Of a DNA stretch of 64,000 nt, positions 35,408-45,559 are shown piece by piece. Numbering within the stretch: position 1 is the stretch's first letter; every line of letters starts with the position of its first letter. The notes below the pieces were generated by a model that was not told the DNA's origin, did not search any database, and saw nothing but the letters and a program-made list of their open reading frames with translations. Made by a program: the position numbers and the translations under genes. The stretch is from Dipteris shenzhenensis (taxonomy: Eukaryota > Polypodiophyta > Polypodiopsida > Gleicheniales): NCBI GenBank assembly GCA_047967505.1, contig CM106541.1, one strand, 5' to 3'.

Positions 35408-37055
35408 TCATGTTCTCTTCTCCTCATTCTTAGGACATATTGAGATTGTAGCACAAGGAGGTGATGTGCTCTTCCTGTCATCAACGTCTGAGTCATTCTC
35501 GCTTCTACTAAAAGGTGGCAAAGAAAAGACATTGTATGTAGAGCTTCCCCGTCGAAGATCCTTAATGGTTTTCAGAGCAGCCACCGTACTTCTGTATATA
35601 TTTTCCACGTCTTCTCCTTGAAAGAACAACTGTCCTTCACCAGCACCATCTTTCACAGCGGGCAAAGTCAATGTTTGCTGAGTGGCAGCAATGTCTTGTT
35701 TAGACTCTGCTGCATCAGGTCGAACCTCCGCTGTGACATCAACTGGAGAAGCTTGATTGGACAGGTTGGCTGAAACCTCACATGTGCCTGGAGAAGACGG
35801 GAAAAGAGACTGCAAATTCACCTCGCATTCACGAACAAGCTTGGATAGCAGTTCCGTGGTGAAAAAAGGCTGGTGCAGAACGTTCTGAATAAAGGGCATC
35901 CGTAAGAGGGCACCAGTTCGTTTGTCATGTTTCTTCAATATCTTCACCAAACCTAACATCATCAGCTAAATGTCAAGGAAGAATACCTTCAGGTTGATCA
36001 ACATTTAGTTTAACAACAACAAAAAAGCAGGAATCTGTAGCTTGATTCTGAGTTGGTATGCGCTTGTTGTCTGTACCTGTGTAATTAAGGGAGCTATAGT
36101 TTTCTAGAAGAACCATTTCACCATGAAAATTCACGATGTCCTTCCTAATGTTTATCATCTCCTCGTTCAAACCACTGTTTGTAGGTGAAGAGCCTTTCGA
36201 ACCACTCTTGTCCTTCACGCTCTCAATCCTTTCCTTCAATTCCTGCTTGTGATCCATATCCATTCACTCAGACTTTCGCACAACCAACATTTAAGCAATT
36301 ACAAAAAATCTAAAGAACTTTCTAGTCAGAAACCTGCCCAAACTTGTCAGACAAAACCAAAATTTGTTTTTCCAGAATGGAATTGGGTGAGTCGTAGTCA
36401 ATATACCGTATATTACGCAAGCCCACAAGGAAATGAGTTCATCCATAACTATGAAACTGTCAAAAGTAATAGCTAGCAAATTCACGGGTCTTGAAAATAT
36501 ACAGCATGATTGGGGAAAAGTAAGAACCGGGACCAGCAGTACCTGCAAGCGGATCACATAATCCTCCTCCTTTTCGATGAAGAACGTGTTAAACTTCTCA
36601 AGTTCTGCGTTAAGTAAACTAATGAAGTCTATCTCCTCTGCAGTCAGATTCTTCATGTCACTCGCTCCCAGTGCAGATTGAAGACACTGCGTGTCGATCC
36701 CGGCGCTACCGGAACTGCTTTTTCGTGCTGTATCTTCCGTGACAGTTCCCGCTCCGTTCACGGAAGAATCTTGACTCTCTGTGGCTGCCGCGTTAGCTTG
36801 ACCGGGGGCATTCATGGGACTTTCCGCTTGATCTGCCTGATCTCGCCTGAAGGCTTCACCAGGGGCATCTTCTACAGACTTCGCGGACAACTCAGATCCC
36901 TCACGAAGAGGACTGGAGAATGCAGCGGCGGTGAAACATTCGGGAGCGGAGATGAGCTTGAGGCGCTTCTTAAGCTGCTTATACGAGAGGTACTTGTCTC
37001 TCCACTCGGGCAGAGTCTCCTCAAGCTGGCTCTGAAGGCGTTTTCCAAACTTCAT
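35408..37055 (-). CDS. SPX: SPX domain-containing protein (single-domain SPX1/2/3/4 type), 3 exons
   Basis: SPX proteins sense inositol pyrophosphates as a measure of cell phosphate, and when loaded they bind and block PHR transcription factors. The exons are 37055-36543, 36242-36077 and 35952-35408. Both introns are GT-AG (300 and 124 bases), and the joined frame is 407 residues. Residues 1-30 ([26 protein letters not shown]) hold Tyr25 and Lys29 of the ligand site. Residues 148-171 ([23 protein letters not shown]) join cleanly to ELKERIE in exon 2. The [17 protein letters not shown] stretch (224-240) is the basic last helix. The C-terminal [19 protein letters not shown] and FSLPPF block is typical of single-domain SPX proteins, with no EXS, MFS or RING domain. 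At 407 residues it is longer than the usual 250-320, because residues 40-135 form a Ser/Ala-rich loop. An in-frame ATG at 37193 would add 46 residues, but the conserved MKFGK start favours 37055. Confidence 0.93.
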
Positions 37056-37330
37056 GATGGAGTTGCAGCTGTGCAAAGAAGTGGAGACAGAATTCCGACC
37101 TGGGCTGGGGGGGTCTAAGCAAACGACAAAGGGCAAAGGAAAGGGGGTGAAAAGGAGGCTAAATGAAGGAGGCAAAGGTGAGGGGAGAGGCAAGCGATGG
37201 AGAAAGGAGGACCCAAGTGAGAGAGGAGCAAGAGGCGGAGGTTCCGAGGGGGGAGGGGACTGGGGCGAGACAGGGGAGGGGAGGGGAGGAAGAGGGGACT
37301 AAATACAAAGGGGAATATGTAGAAGCTAAG
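37056..37330 (-). promoter_or_regulatory. pyrimidine-rich 5' leader of the SPX gene
   Basis: On the minus strand this stretch is strongly C/T-rich (for example CCTCTTCCTCCCCTCCCCTCC around 37280), as is common for plant core promoters and leaders. It stays open in frame with the SPX start back to an ATG at 37193. The transcription start cannot be fixed from sequence, and I see no convincing TATA box close by. Confidence 0.5.
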
Positions 37331-37397
37331 AAGAAGAAGAAAGCATATGGGAGAGATCGAATATCATTACATTGTCTCTCTGACGGACACACACAGA

Positions 37398-37405
37398 GCA
37401 TATGC
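37398..37405. promoter_or_regulatory. P1BS site (PHR1 binding), proximal
   Basis: GCATATGC is a perfect match to GNATATNC, the site bound by PHR1-type MYB-CC factors in phosphate-starvation genes. It is 343 bases upstream of the SPX start codon. It is palindromic, so strand does not matter. Confidence 0.65.
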
Positions 37406-37650
37406 CAGAGAACAATCACCGGATCCCAACGTCAGAAACAGAGAGCCAGTCAATCAATCTCTGTGAGCTACACCCTCTTATGGTTTTGCTTCACTGTTTT
37501 TACTGTCTGCTACATATACCCTTACCGTATATTGCTAAATTTCTCACACTCCATTGATAGGGAACTCCAAAATTTTCTCTCACTCCATTGTGAGCTCCAC
37601 CACCCTTGCCTGTGTGCTGCAACTGCCAACTTTCTCGTTGATTTTTTTTA

Positions 37651-37770
37651 GCATATTCCCCCCCCCTTCTTCTTCACCCCATCAATTCATCACATCACCT
37701 CACCCCACCTCGTCTCCTAGTATATTCTTTTCAACATTCCCGGATCCCCCACTACATCCCCAGCATATTC
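37651..37770. promoter_or_regulatory. cluster of three P1BS sites
   Basis: GCATATTC (37651-37658), GTATATTC (37720-37727) and GCATATTC (37763-37770) all fit GNATATNC. They lie about 600-715 bases upstream of the SPX start codon. With six fixed bases the motif is expected about once in 4 kb, so four in under 400 bases (with the proximal site) is unlikely by chance. They support induction by phosphate starvation. Confidence 0.65.
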
Positions 37771-38099
37771 CTCCCCTTGCCTTGATGGGCCGTAACCATT
37801 TATCACACTCAATTTGCACTTCTTGCATGATTTCATCCCGCCTCACCTTTCGTGCCTCGTGTGCCCAACATGGACCACATCTCCCCTTGGTGTGTGTCCC
37901 TCCTTGCCTCTATCACATCTCACATCGCAATGCAAATCTAAGCATGGGCTCCATGCCAACCCATGCCACAGCTCCCAACATCAAAAATCTCCCAGCCACT
38001 CAATCATACGGCAACACTCACTCAATAGGCAGTGCCACGTGCCACGACTACACTCTTGTTGTAAGCCCCATTCTAAAGCAGCGTTAAGATTGATGCTCT

Positions 38100-39220
38100 A
38101 AATGTTTGTCTTTCATCCAAATTTTGCACTGTATTCGTGTCGAGGGTCGAACTCATGTCATTTATGTTGTCTATATATGACTAGCCATTGTTGTATAAAT
38201 CGAGCATCAATCCCTATTTCCAAAGCTAACTTGTGGTCTTATAGCTCTACTATCAAGGTCAGACAATAGGTCACATAACCAGGTAAAAGACACAAAGATG
38301 AGAGATCATACAACATGTCAAAAATAGACAACGTATTTTTTTGCCTTTCTTCAAGTAACCAATGTACAAAACAAATTAGGGAACCTTAGCAAAAAGGAGT
38401 AAAAAAGAAATGAGCAAATTCTTTGTGCCATGACGTGGAATATCAATATGAGCCATTCTTACCAAAAGAAGCCTTAGTGGGAAGGTAGAGAGCATGGGCA
38501 TGAGAGGGTAAAACTCAAATATATCGCGAAAAAGGGTAATCCCGTTTGAAACATGTACTAGTTACATTCTTGTTAAACTTCTCATGATACATATAATGTT
38601 TGAACTTCCATCAACTATGGATATCAATGGCAATTGATCTCTTCCACATCCAATATAGATTATTAGGACTCCACGATTAAAGGCATGCATGAATCACAAT
38701 GCAACACTCGATTTATGAAGCTTCTATTATAAGCATCGGTGTGGGTGCATAAAGCTTTACTGCTAATCTAACTATTCGATGAATCTCTTATCTAAGTTTC
38801 TCTTGTTTCAATTCTTTTCTAACTCTATGATGTCAAGTTATTATGTCAAACCACGCAGGGGTATTGCCCTAGCTATAGAGAATAGGCATGGTCATCCTTG
38901 ACAAGCATATATACGCTTTGTCTTACCCTGTACATAGTAGAATAGCCATATTAAGCGGGCTTGTCTAAGAGTGCATCTTAAGGGTCCGTGTTAACTGTGT
39001 CACATTGAGCTTCACCTTGAAATGCATTGATTGCAAACTTGACAACAAATCACTTTGTCAAATTAGCAGGTCTCCCTTTTTTAATCTGCGTCAATGTATG
39101 TAGATGAGGATGGTATTGCTAGGTGGATGTAGTCTCTTCAATCATGATCTTGGTGCTAAATAGAAATGTCAGCAAGGTCCAAAATCTGCATCAATAATTC
39201 TTCGTAAGATATTCCTTTCA
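38100..39220. other. intergenic, no gene seen
   Basis: AT-rich DNA upstream of the SPX promoter. No recognisable motif, repeat or coding frame. Confidence 0.45.
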
Positions 39221-39224
39221 AGGA

Positions 39225-39432
39225 CCTAAAAAAGATAGTAGAGGACCATTCCTCAACCCTCAAAGCCCTTCAACTTGAAATCTATGAATTAAGGGGGGAA
39301 GATAGCTCAATAGTGTTAGTAGATGCCAAGGCACTGGAAATACTAAAAGCTAAGAAAATTATGCTAGAGGAGCTTAGAACCAATCATGAGGAGGCCCTGG
39401 AGGAATCCAAGAAAATGGAGAGAGTTACATGA
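39225..39432 (+). pseudogene. coiled-coil remnant, unassigned
   Basis: An open plus-strand stretch ending at TGA 39430-39432 encodes a heptad-like segment (LKALQLEIYELRG, then AKALEILKAKKIMLEELRT and ALEESKKMERV). It has no start codon and no known domain. It could be a piece of a gag-like protein such as the one on the minus strand at 43.1-45.1 kb. The homology is not demonstrated. Confidence 0.3.
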
Positions 39433-39716
39433 GAAATCCAAGGCCACAACTCAATCTTGATTGCAAGTCATTAATAGGAGAATTGTCCAAGAAACACTTT
39501 AGGAGCATAAATAAGCTTCTGAACCTCAAGATGATATGCAAGAGAGTGATGAACTCATCCCCATTGGTACTCCAACTTTCATTATGAAAGACTCTCACAC
39601 ATGCAAATAGAACATTACACGAGAATATCAAAAAGGACATCAAAGCTAAGGAAAAGGGGGAATTATCTAGGAAAGGAGTCTCCCTCCTCCCAAATAGGGG
39701 TAAGCAACTATGGGAG

Positions 39717-40032
39717 TACCAATACTTTGTTAATTGCAATTTGGAATGGGAATGGGACTTTGTGGTCTTTGCCATGCAACTTTGTTGAGACTTTTCACGA
39801 AAACATGTCATACTATCACTAGATTCCAAAGAGAGGATTATCCATTATACATGGGCGCACATGGCCAGCTATGTACTTGTACTTTGTTGGTTGATCTTAG
39901 GAATGGAATAATGAATTTGTGTCTTTGCCCTGCAACTTTGTCAAGACTTTCCACGGAAAGATATCATAGTATTTATTGAGACACACTAGATCCCAAAGAG
40001 AGGATTATCCATAGTACACAGTAATAGATGTC
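39717..40032. repeat. tandem duplication, 157-bp period
   Basis: TACTTTGTT...GGAATGG...TTTGCC.TGCAACTTTGT.GAGACTTT.CACG and CCAAAGAGAGGATTATCCAT occur first from 39723 and again from 39880. Copies differ by substitutions and a few gaps. Non-coding. Confidence 0.7.
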
Positions 40033-40299
40033 AAACCTACATATACTAGTTAGAGACTCACATAGATTGATGGGTGCAAGGAGAAGTGGTGGCCCTCTTT
40101 TGATCCTAGATTCAAGCACATATTATAGTCACTAGTACAGATGAGTATGCCTACTATATGTGAATTCGACTTAGGAGGCCTAGGACCATAAACCTTTACA
40201 TAGTAGGATGCTACTTCTCTCTCAACATCTGTTTATGCTAAGACAACACCAAGGAGAGGGAATATTTCACCTTTCCTAGTATTATAAGGACAATTTGAA

Positions 40300-41476
40300 G
40301 GCATCTTTAAGAGGTCCATGGGGGAGATTACTGGTCAAAACATGCATATACAAGCAGATATATCAGACTTCCAAAGTGACTCCTTAACACTATGTATCCT
40401 CTAGCTTGGGGAGTTAACCTATATAGATCGGAGGACACACATATAGAGATGAAGATCTTGCTTGGCTCTTGTCAGACTTCAATCCCCAAATAGTAGTGCA
40501 TCAAGCCTAAGTCTATCATCTCAAACTCCATGCTCAATGCCTTTCTAGTTTGTTGGATCATGTCTTCATAGTCACCTGTAGTGGGGAGATCATCCACATA
40601 TAGAACAATAATAGCAGTTTTTCCACCTTTCCTGTACACACACAAGTTAGCATCTGAGGCACATCTTTTGAAGTTTAATTTATGAAAGAATTTGTCTATC
40701 CGTTGGTACCATGCTCTTGGGGCCTATTTCAGCCCGTACAGCTTACATACCTTGTTCTCGGAATAAGGGCCTCAAACCTAGGTGGCTGAGCCACATACAC
40801 CTCCTCCTTGAGGTCACCATTCAAGAATGCTGATTTAACATCCATTTGATAAACTGGCCACTTTTTATGAGCAGCCACTGATAGTACTGTGCAAATAGTG
40901 GTCATTTTGGCAATCGGTGGAGTGAAAGCTTCCTAAAAATCAAACCCTTCAACCTATGAAAATCCTTGTGCAACCAATCTAGCTTTGTACTTTTCCAAAG
41001 TCCCATCGGCCTTGTACTTTACCTTCCAAACCCACTTGGTGCCAATAACCTTTCTGTTAGGTGGTTGATCTACCGGCTCCCAAGTTTCATTCTTCATGAT
41101 GCTATCGTATAGCATTTTTCCAATCTTGGTTTGCAAGTGCTTCCTCTAAACTTACAGGCTCCTTTACTTCTGCAATAATCTCAGCCATCAAGGCCATATT
41201 GACTATGTGAGTAGAAGCCCTCCTTTGCTCCTCGATTCTCTGAGACCGCCTTGGTCCATCTGCATGCTGCTCAACAGACATAGGCATCTGGTTATCATGG
41301 TCGTAGAGCTGCCTTATCCATCGCGGCAATGGCTTTTCCGGTGGTGTAACAATAGGTTGGGGACTTATGCCTTCATCATCTGATATTTCCTCCTCCTTTA
41401 TAGCTCTTGGGACAGGTCCATAGTGAATTACCTCTTCACTTGATGATAAAGTGGAAAAGCTCTTCTCTGCCTCCAC
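40300..41476 (-). pseudogene. copia linker and reverse transcriptase (family C)
   Basis: Frame 41476-41102 gives the acidic linker followed by EPVSLEEALANQDWKNAI. Frame 41136-40954 gives NETWEPVDQP, GTKWVWKVKYK and KYKARLVAQGFS. Then, with stops and shifts, come QMDVKSAFLNGDL, an intact LYVDDLPTTG catalytic box near 40590 and LGLMHYYLGIEV near 40500. At least four interruptions make it inactive. Confidence 0.8.
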
Positions 41477-41514
41477 TGCATGTGGCTACTCCCTAAACAC
41501 CACATCGCGGCTCG

Positions 41515-42079
41515 CTATGATCTTCTTGCCTCTTGGTCATACAACTTATAGGCTTTCTTCTCATCACAATAGCCTAAGAAGATACATTTGGTGCTTTTTG
41601 GTTGTAGCTTGTTTCTCTCTTTGTCTGGTACATGCGCATAGCATTCACACCCAAACGTTCTGAAGTGGGAGACAGATGGCTTCTTACCGCTATAAGCCTC
41701 ATGTGGTGTTTTACCTTTGAGTGCCTTTGTATAGCTGCGATTAAGGATGTAAACTGTAGTATTGACAACCTCAGCCCAAAAGTGGTTTGGCAGTCCAGCA
41801 CCTTTCAACATACACCTCCCCATCTCCACCGTGGTCCGCATTCGGTGTTCAACAACCGAATTTTACTGAGGCCTATGTGGTGTCGTTGTTCGTCACTTGA
41901 TCCCTTTGCTCTTGCAAAAGTCTCCAAACTCTGTAGAAACAAACTCACCACCACCATCCAATCTAATTTTCTTCACTTTTCTCCCTGTTTCATTTTCAAC
42001 AATCTATAGCCATTCTTTAAATTTACCAAAAGCTTGAGCCTTTTCACAAAGAAAGTACACCCACATCTTCCTACTAGGT
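41515..42079 (-). pseudogene. copia integrase (family C)
   Basis: The catalytic part reads KMWVYFLCEKAQAFGKFKEW, then IRLDGGGEF (consensus RTDNGGEF, with the catalytic Asp kept) and a VVEHRMRTTVEM block (consensus VAER.NRT) up to about 41842. The downstream frame 41841-41515 has MLKGAGLPNHFWAEV, ILNRSYTKALKGKTPHEAY and KLQPKSTKCIFLGY. The N-terminal zinc part is lost at the insertion point near 42080. Confidence 0.8.
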
Positions 42080-42081
42080 TG

Positions 42082-43080
42082 TGTTAAGGACCGTGTAAAC
42101 TGCACCATAGACATAAGAATCCCGAATTCCAACTCTAAACCTAATTGGTAAAGATGTATATTTTCACCATCATGTTCAATCTAAAGTATACAATTAATCA
42201 CCTCTTTCGTACTTTAATCTCTCTCCCCCAATTCTCCAATATGGTATCAGCCACTCATGCTCTATAAGTTGTGAGAGAGTGTGAGTCCTTTCTCTTGTCT
42301 TGACATAATCCCTTGCTTCCATCATAACAACAAGCCCTCCTCCTTGAGGCACGCATGCGTCTGAAGACTTTCTTGGTAAGACTAACTACCCCTTGTGTTT
42401 ATACATGATGCACCTTGTGCTTATTGCTAAAGGAGTGGGGGATGTAGTGAGCTTAGGCCATCTTCTCCTTGTAGTATCACTGCTACTACTACTACCACTA
42501 GAGGTGGAACTACTACGTCTAGGTTAGGATCTCTTGTTGCTACAAGTTCTATTGATGCTATAAGAGGATTCAAGTCACTACACATGCAGTTGCACTTGTT
42601 TTACCACCTATTCCAGACATGAGAGATGGGATGGACATGATGCTAATACACATTCTTAGATAGCATTGTCTATGAGACAACCACAACCAGGGAGACATGG
42701 GAAACTCTTGCCAATTTTATCAAGTGCATAATGAGTTGCATATTGCCTTTTTTAGAGGATAGTTGGAGAATCTTCAGATGAGAGAGGGATATAGTGTGGA
42801 TGGGTTGTTGAGTAAGATGAAAGAGCTTAAGGAGCAATTAGACAGTACGGATGAGTTTGTTGCATATGCTTCATTCGTGCCCATGGTATTGAATGCCATG
42901 TCAAATTCATATGAACATTTTGTTGTTTACATCTCTTGGGAATGCATCTCGTGGAGCTATACTCTCATGTGCAAAAAAATCCTCATATCTAGTGAAAGGA
43001 GTTGGAAAGGTGTTTTTCACAGCAACTGATGGTAGGAAACACTCTCGAACATGGTATGGGTACCTAGAATTAAGGACCTC
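42082..43080 (+). mobile_element. Ty1/copia 5' part (family D): LTR, primer site, gag
   Basis: A likely LTR (42082-42238, 157 bp, TGTTAAGGACC...TTCTCCA) is followed after three bases by TGGTATCAG (42242-42250), the tRNA-iMet primer site. Gag follows from about 42600. Homology ends near 43080, where minus-strand coiled-coil sequence begins, so protease and pol are missing. The LTR start coincides with the break in the minus-strand copia integrase. No 3' LTR was found. Confidence 0.65.
42600..43060 (+). pseudogene. copia gag fragment (family D)
   Basis: Frame 42763-43029 begins with ENLQMREGYSVDGLLSKMKEL, continues LDSTDEFVAYASFVPMVLNAM and SYEHFV, which is the Gag (UBN2-type) pattern L..L.M.EG.S...HL......I..L...LP.SY..F. 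Just upstream, in another frame, TTTRETWETLANF matches the W..L block. There is no zinc knuckle. Frameshifts are present. Confidence 0.65.
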
Positions 43081-43099
43081 CTGTTAGTTTCAACACTAC

Positions 43100-45121
43100 T
43101 AAGACTACTCTAGTTGTTAGGTTTGTTGATGATGGATGCACAGTTCACGACATTAGGGGATGGGACATTCGTGCCACTTCAGGTACATTCCAGCACGGAT
43201 TCCTCTAGGCGGCCAAAAGTACGCAGGTGCTCATTGTCTGCCTGCATAGTAATGGTTAGTGCTCGCTCCTGTGCCAAGAGATCTTGGAGGGTCTAAATTT
43301 GCCAGTCGTATCCCTCTTGGATTCTGGCTTGTTGCTCCTCGGCTTGCGCCCTTTGTTCATCTGCGATGCTGAGGTAGGATTCTGCCTTGCCTACCTGGTC
43401 CATGAGGGTTTGGACTAGGGATTCACTATCAGAGAGCTCGTCTTTGAGCTTTGTGATGGAGAGCTCTAGATCTTTGGCCTTGTTGCGATACTCTTCTGCT
43501 CTATTGAGGGTGGTTTGCCTTGTTGCTTGGGTGGCGACCACGAACGTGTGGCTGTTGTGCTTGGAGAGTTGTGCCTAGAGGAGAGTAGTGGCCCGAGCAG
43601 GGAGGCATGTTCTTGTCGTCTTTATAGAATGGTTCATGTCACTTGTGGGAGATGGACCATCGCATCAAAGAGTTGTAGCTCCATCTGATTGGTGTGGGAG
43701 AGCTGCTCGGTTGAGATATTGCTATACCCACTCATTGTCTAATACTGGGGTGCACTGCAAAACTGAAGGGCTTTGGTGAGGCCTGCCCATGGGGATGATG
43801 AAGGAGGTGGTCTCTTGAGGGTGGGCGGTAGCTGAGGCCGAGACTTGGGGAGCAGAGGAGTGGCATGAGCATCTTGGGCTCTTAGGTGGAGGTCAATGTG
43901 GACCGTGTTGTCCGTAGGGAGATTGTGGATGTGGATGGGATCCTCGGGTATGGCCTTCACCTTGGAGTGTGGATCGATCTGAGCGAGGTAGCTGGCCTTG
44001 ATCGCCGCCGCTATCTCCTCTTCATGGTATTGGCCCTGTGGTGGCTTTGTCGGACAACCCGTAGCCAATTGGCAGTTGGTGCTGTAGCATATGATAGAGG
44101 ACTAGTAGCATGTACAACATAGGGTTGTCGAGGACTTCACTATGTGTCTTGAGGTCCTCCTGCATCTGGTTACAAGAGTAGTTCGCCCAGTTGGCGACTT
44201 GGAGGGCTGCCAGTCTTGCCAAGATGTTGGGCTGCCACGATCGATTGGTGGTGATCTGTATGTTTGACTTGGGTCAACCACTAGACAGCACATGGCGACT
44301 TTTCCAACTCTGGCTTGATGATCTCCAAAAAATGGATGCACCCCTGTCCCTTTTTAAGATCATATTTGCATATTTTGTTGAGGGCCTCGGGCATATTTTT
44401 CTTCAGAGCATATTTGTCGGTGATGACTAGGAGGCCAAAGGCAACTCGCACCACATCCACGTTGAGGTGGTAGAAGTGGGGAGTGCCTGTCACATTGCAC
44501 AGGATGTGGACATTAGCGTTGAAGTTGTAGGCCTATAGGAATTCTCTGAGTAGCCTCATGTCTAGGCAACAGGGGAGGTGGTCTGTCATGGATCCAAGAC
44601 CTGTCAATGCGAGAGACACCTGAACCTCCATCTCTTTGATCACTTGATATGCTGCTACATTTGGTAGTGGAGGGTCTAGTCTTGTTCCTCATAGGCATAG
44701 CAGGAGTGGCACATTCGTTGAGCAACTAGAGCCAAGCCTCTACAAGCGGCAGGTGCGTCTGAGACCGCAATTTTGTATTCCCCTTGCATGGGGACAGGGG
44801 TGTGCTTCCTTGATGACATGGAGGGAGTAGTGCCAGTTGTGTTGTAGGCACATCTTGAGTGGCTTGCTGTGTCAAGTTCTCTTCCTTTGCCTGTAGGTCC
44901 TCTGCTAGGATGTTGGAGGGCATATGGATGGTCCCTGAAGGCGTACTCTGCGATTCGGAGGGGTTGGTGGCTTGCGGAATTGGAGGGTGGAGATCGAGCT
45001 CTGTTTTGAACTCGAAGAATTCATTTTTTGGATCCATGGGAGAGAAGGAGGGCAATTGAGGTATAGAAGAATCGATGGAAGAGGAGGAGGAGGAGGACAT
45101 TAACTGAGGGTTGAAATGCAA
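43100..45121 (-). pseudogene. gag-like protein with coiled coil, unassigned family
   Basis: Reading starts at ATG 45121 (MHFNPQLMSSSSSSS), 95 bases below a TATA box. Frame 45121-44726 is acidic and Ser/Pro-rich. After frameshifts the homologous protein appears to continue in frame 44493-44281 (HFYHLNVDVVRVAFGLLVI, CIHFLEIIKPELEKSP) and frame 44222-44022 (LQVANWANYSCNQMQEDLKTH). Frame 43541-43293 is a strong coiled coil (LNRAEEYRNKAKDLELSITK, ADEQRAQAEEQQARIQ). No CCHC box, protease or RT is attached. Such an order (disordered N-terminus, globular part, C-terminal coiled coil) suits a capsid-like or host structural protein. I cannot name the family. The plus-strand copia cuts it off at about 43090. 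Confidence 0.4.
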
Positions 45122-45215
45122 GCTAGAAGAGGGTAGGGAGCTAGGAAGAGTCTGGCAGAAATTTCGGAGAGTTTCACTGTTTTTGCTATGATGACACCTC
45201 GAGGGGATAGGGGGT

Positions 45216-45224
45216 CCTTATATA
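45216..45224 (-). promoter_or_regulatory. TATA box upstream of the coiled-coil frame
   Basis: TATATAAGG on the minus strand lies 95 bases before ATG 45121, which would leave a leader of roughly 60 bases. It is followed by a C-rich stretch (ACCCCCTATCCCC). It is a well-formed plant TATA box, perhaps inside an LTR. Confidence 0.55.
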
Positions 45225-45394
45225 GTTTTTGGTATCCCTATGGCTAGGGGGATGGCATAGGACGACATGGTGTGGGGATAGGAGTTATGGCGATGGGCGA
45301 TGGGATGGGAACTATGACTACGATTGGCGGGTTCACGTTAAGGCAGGTGGTGGGATAGAAGCTAGGGCTATGAGCCGTGGGGGTGGAAGAAAGG

Positions 45395-45550
45395 CAATGA
45401 CTAATGGGCTAACAAAAGGGCAATAGCTGATGGGATAGCAGAAAGGCAATGGCTGTGGGGATAGTAGAAAGACAATAGCCATGGGGATAGCATGAAGGCA
45501 ATGGCCATGGGGATAGTAGAAAGGCAACAGTTGTGGGGATAGCAGTTGTC
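45395..45550. repeat. 26-bp tandem repeat, about six copies
   Basis: Units start at 45395, 45421, 45447, 45473, 45499 and 45525, exactly 26 bases apart, with consensus CAATRGCYRTGGGGATAGYAGAAAGG. The first unit is the most diverged. The array sits 170-330 bases upstream of the minus-strand TATA box at 45224, a typical place for promoter or LTR enhancer repeats. Confidence 0.85.
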
Positions 45551-45559
45551 AGAATTTGA

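Larger units (their letters stand above)
40300..42079 (-). mobile_element. Ty1/copia fragment (family C): integrase to RT
   Basis: The minus strand carries the integrase core (about 42079-41842), integrase C-terminus (41841-41515), linker (41476-41102) and RT (41136 to about 40300). The upstream part is cut off exactly where a plus-strand copia LTR begins (42082), so that element inserted into this one. RNase H and LTRs are not recognisable below 40300. The protein sequence is clearly different from families A and B. Confidence 0.8.

Noticed and set aside
35307-35621. 104-residue plus-strand open frame
   Set aside because: Antisense of SPX exon 3 and its 3' end. No recognisable domain.
36678-37118. 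146-residue plus-strand open frame
   Set aside because: It is the antisense of SPX exon 1. No motif, and the minus-strand reading is strongly conserved.
37163-37651. Plus-strand frame of 162 residues rich in Gly, Glu, Arg and Lys
   Set aside because: Composition artefact of the purine-rich strand of the SPX leader. No conserved motif.
37554-38087. 177-residue plus-strand frame rich in Ser, Pro and His
   Set aside because: It lies over the SPX promoter region, has low-complexity content and no domain. Divergent transcription cannot be excluded but nothing supports it.
39425-39829. 134-residue minus-strand frame
   Set aside because: Overlaps the tandem duplication and the coiled-coil remnant on the other strand. 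No motif.
45395-45550. CRISPR-like array
   Set aside because: The 26-bp units are directly adjacent with no unique spacers, and the genome is a plant's. It is a minisatellite.
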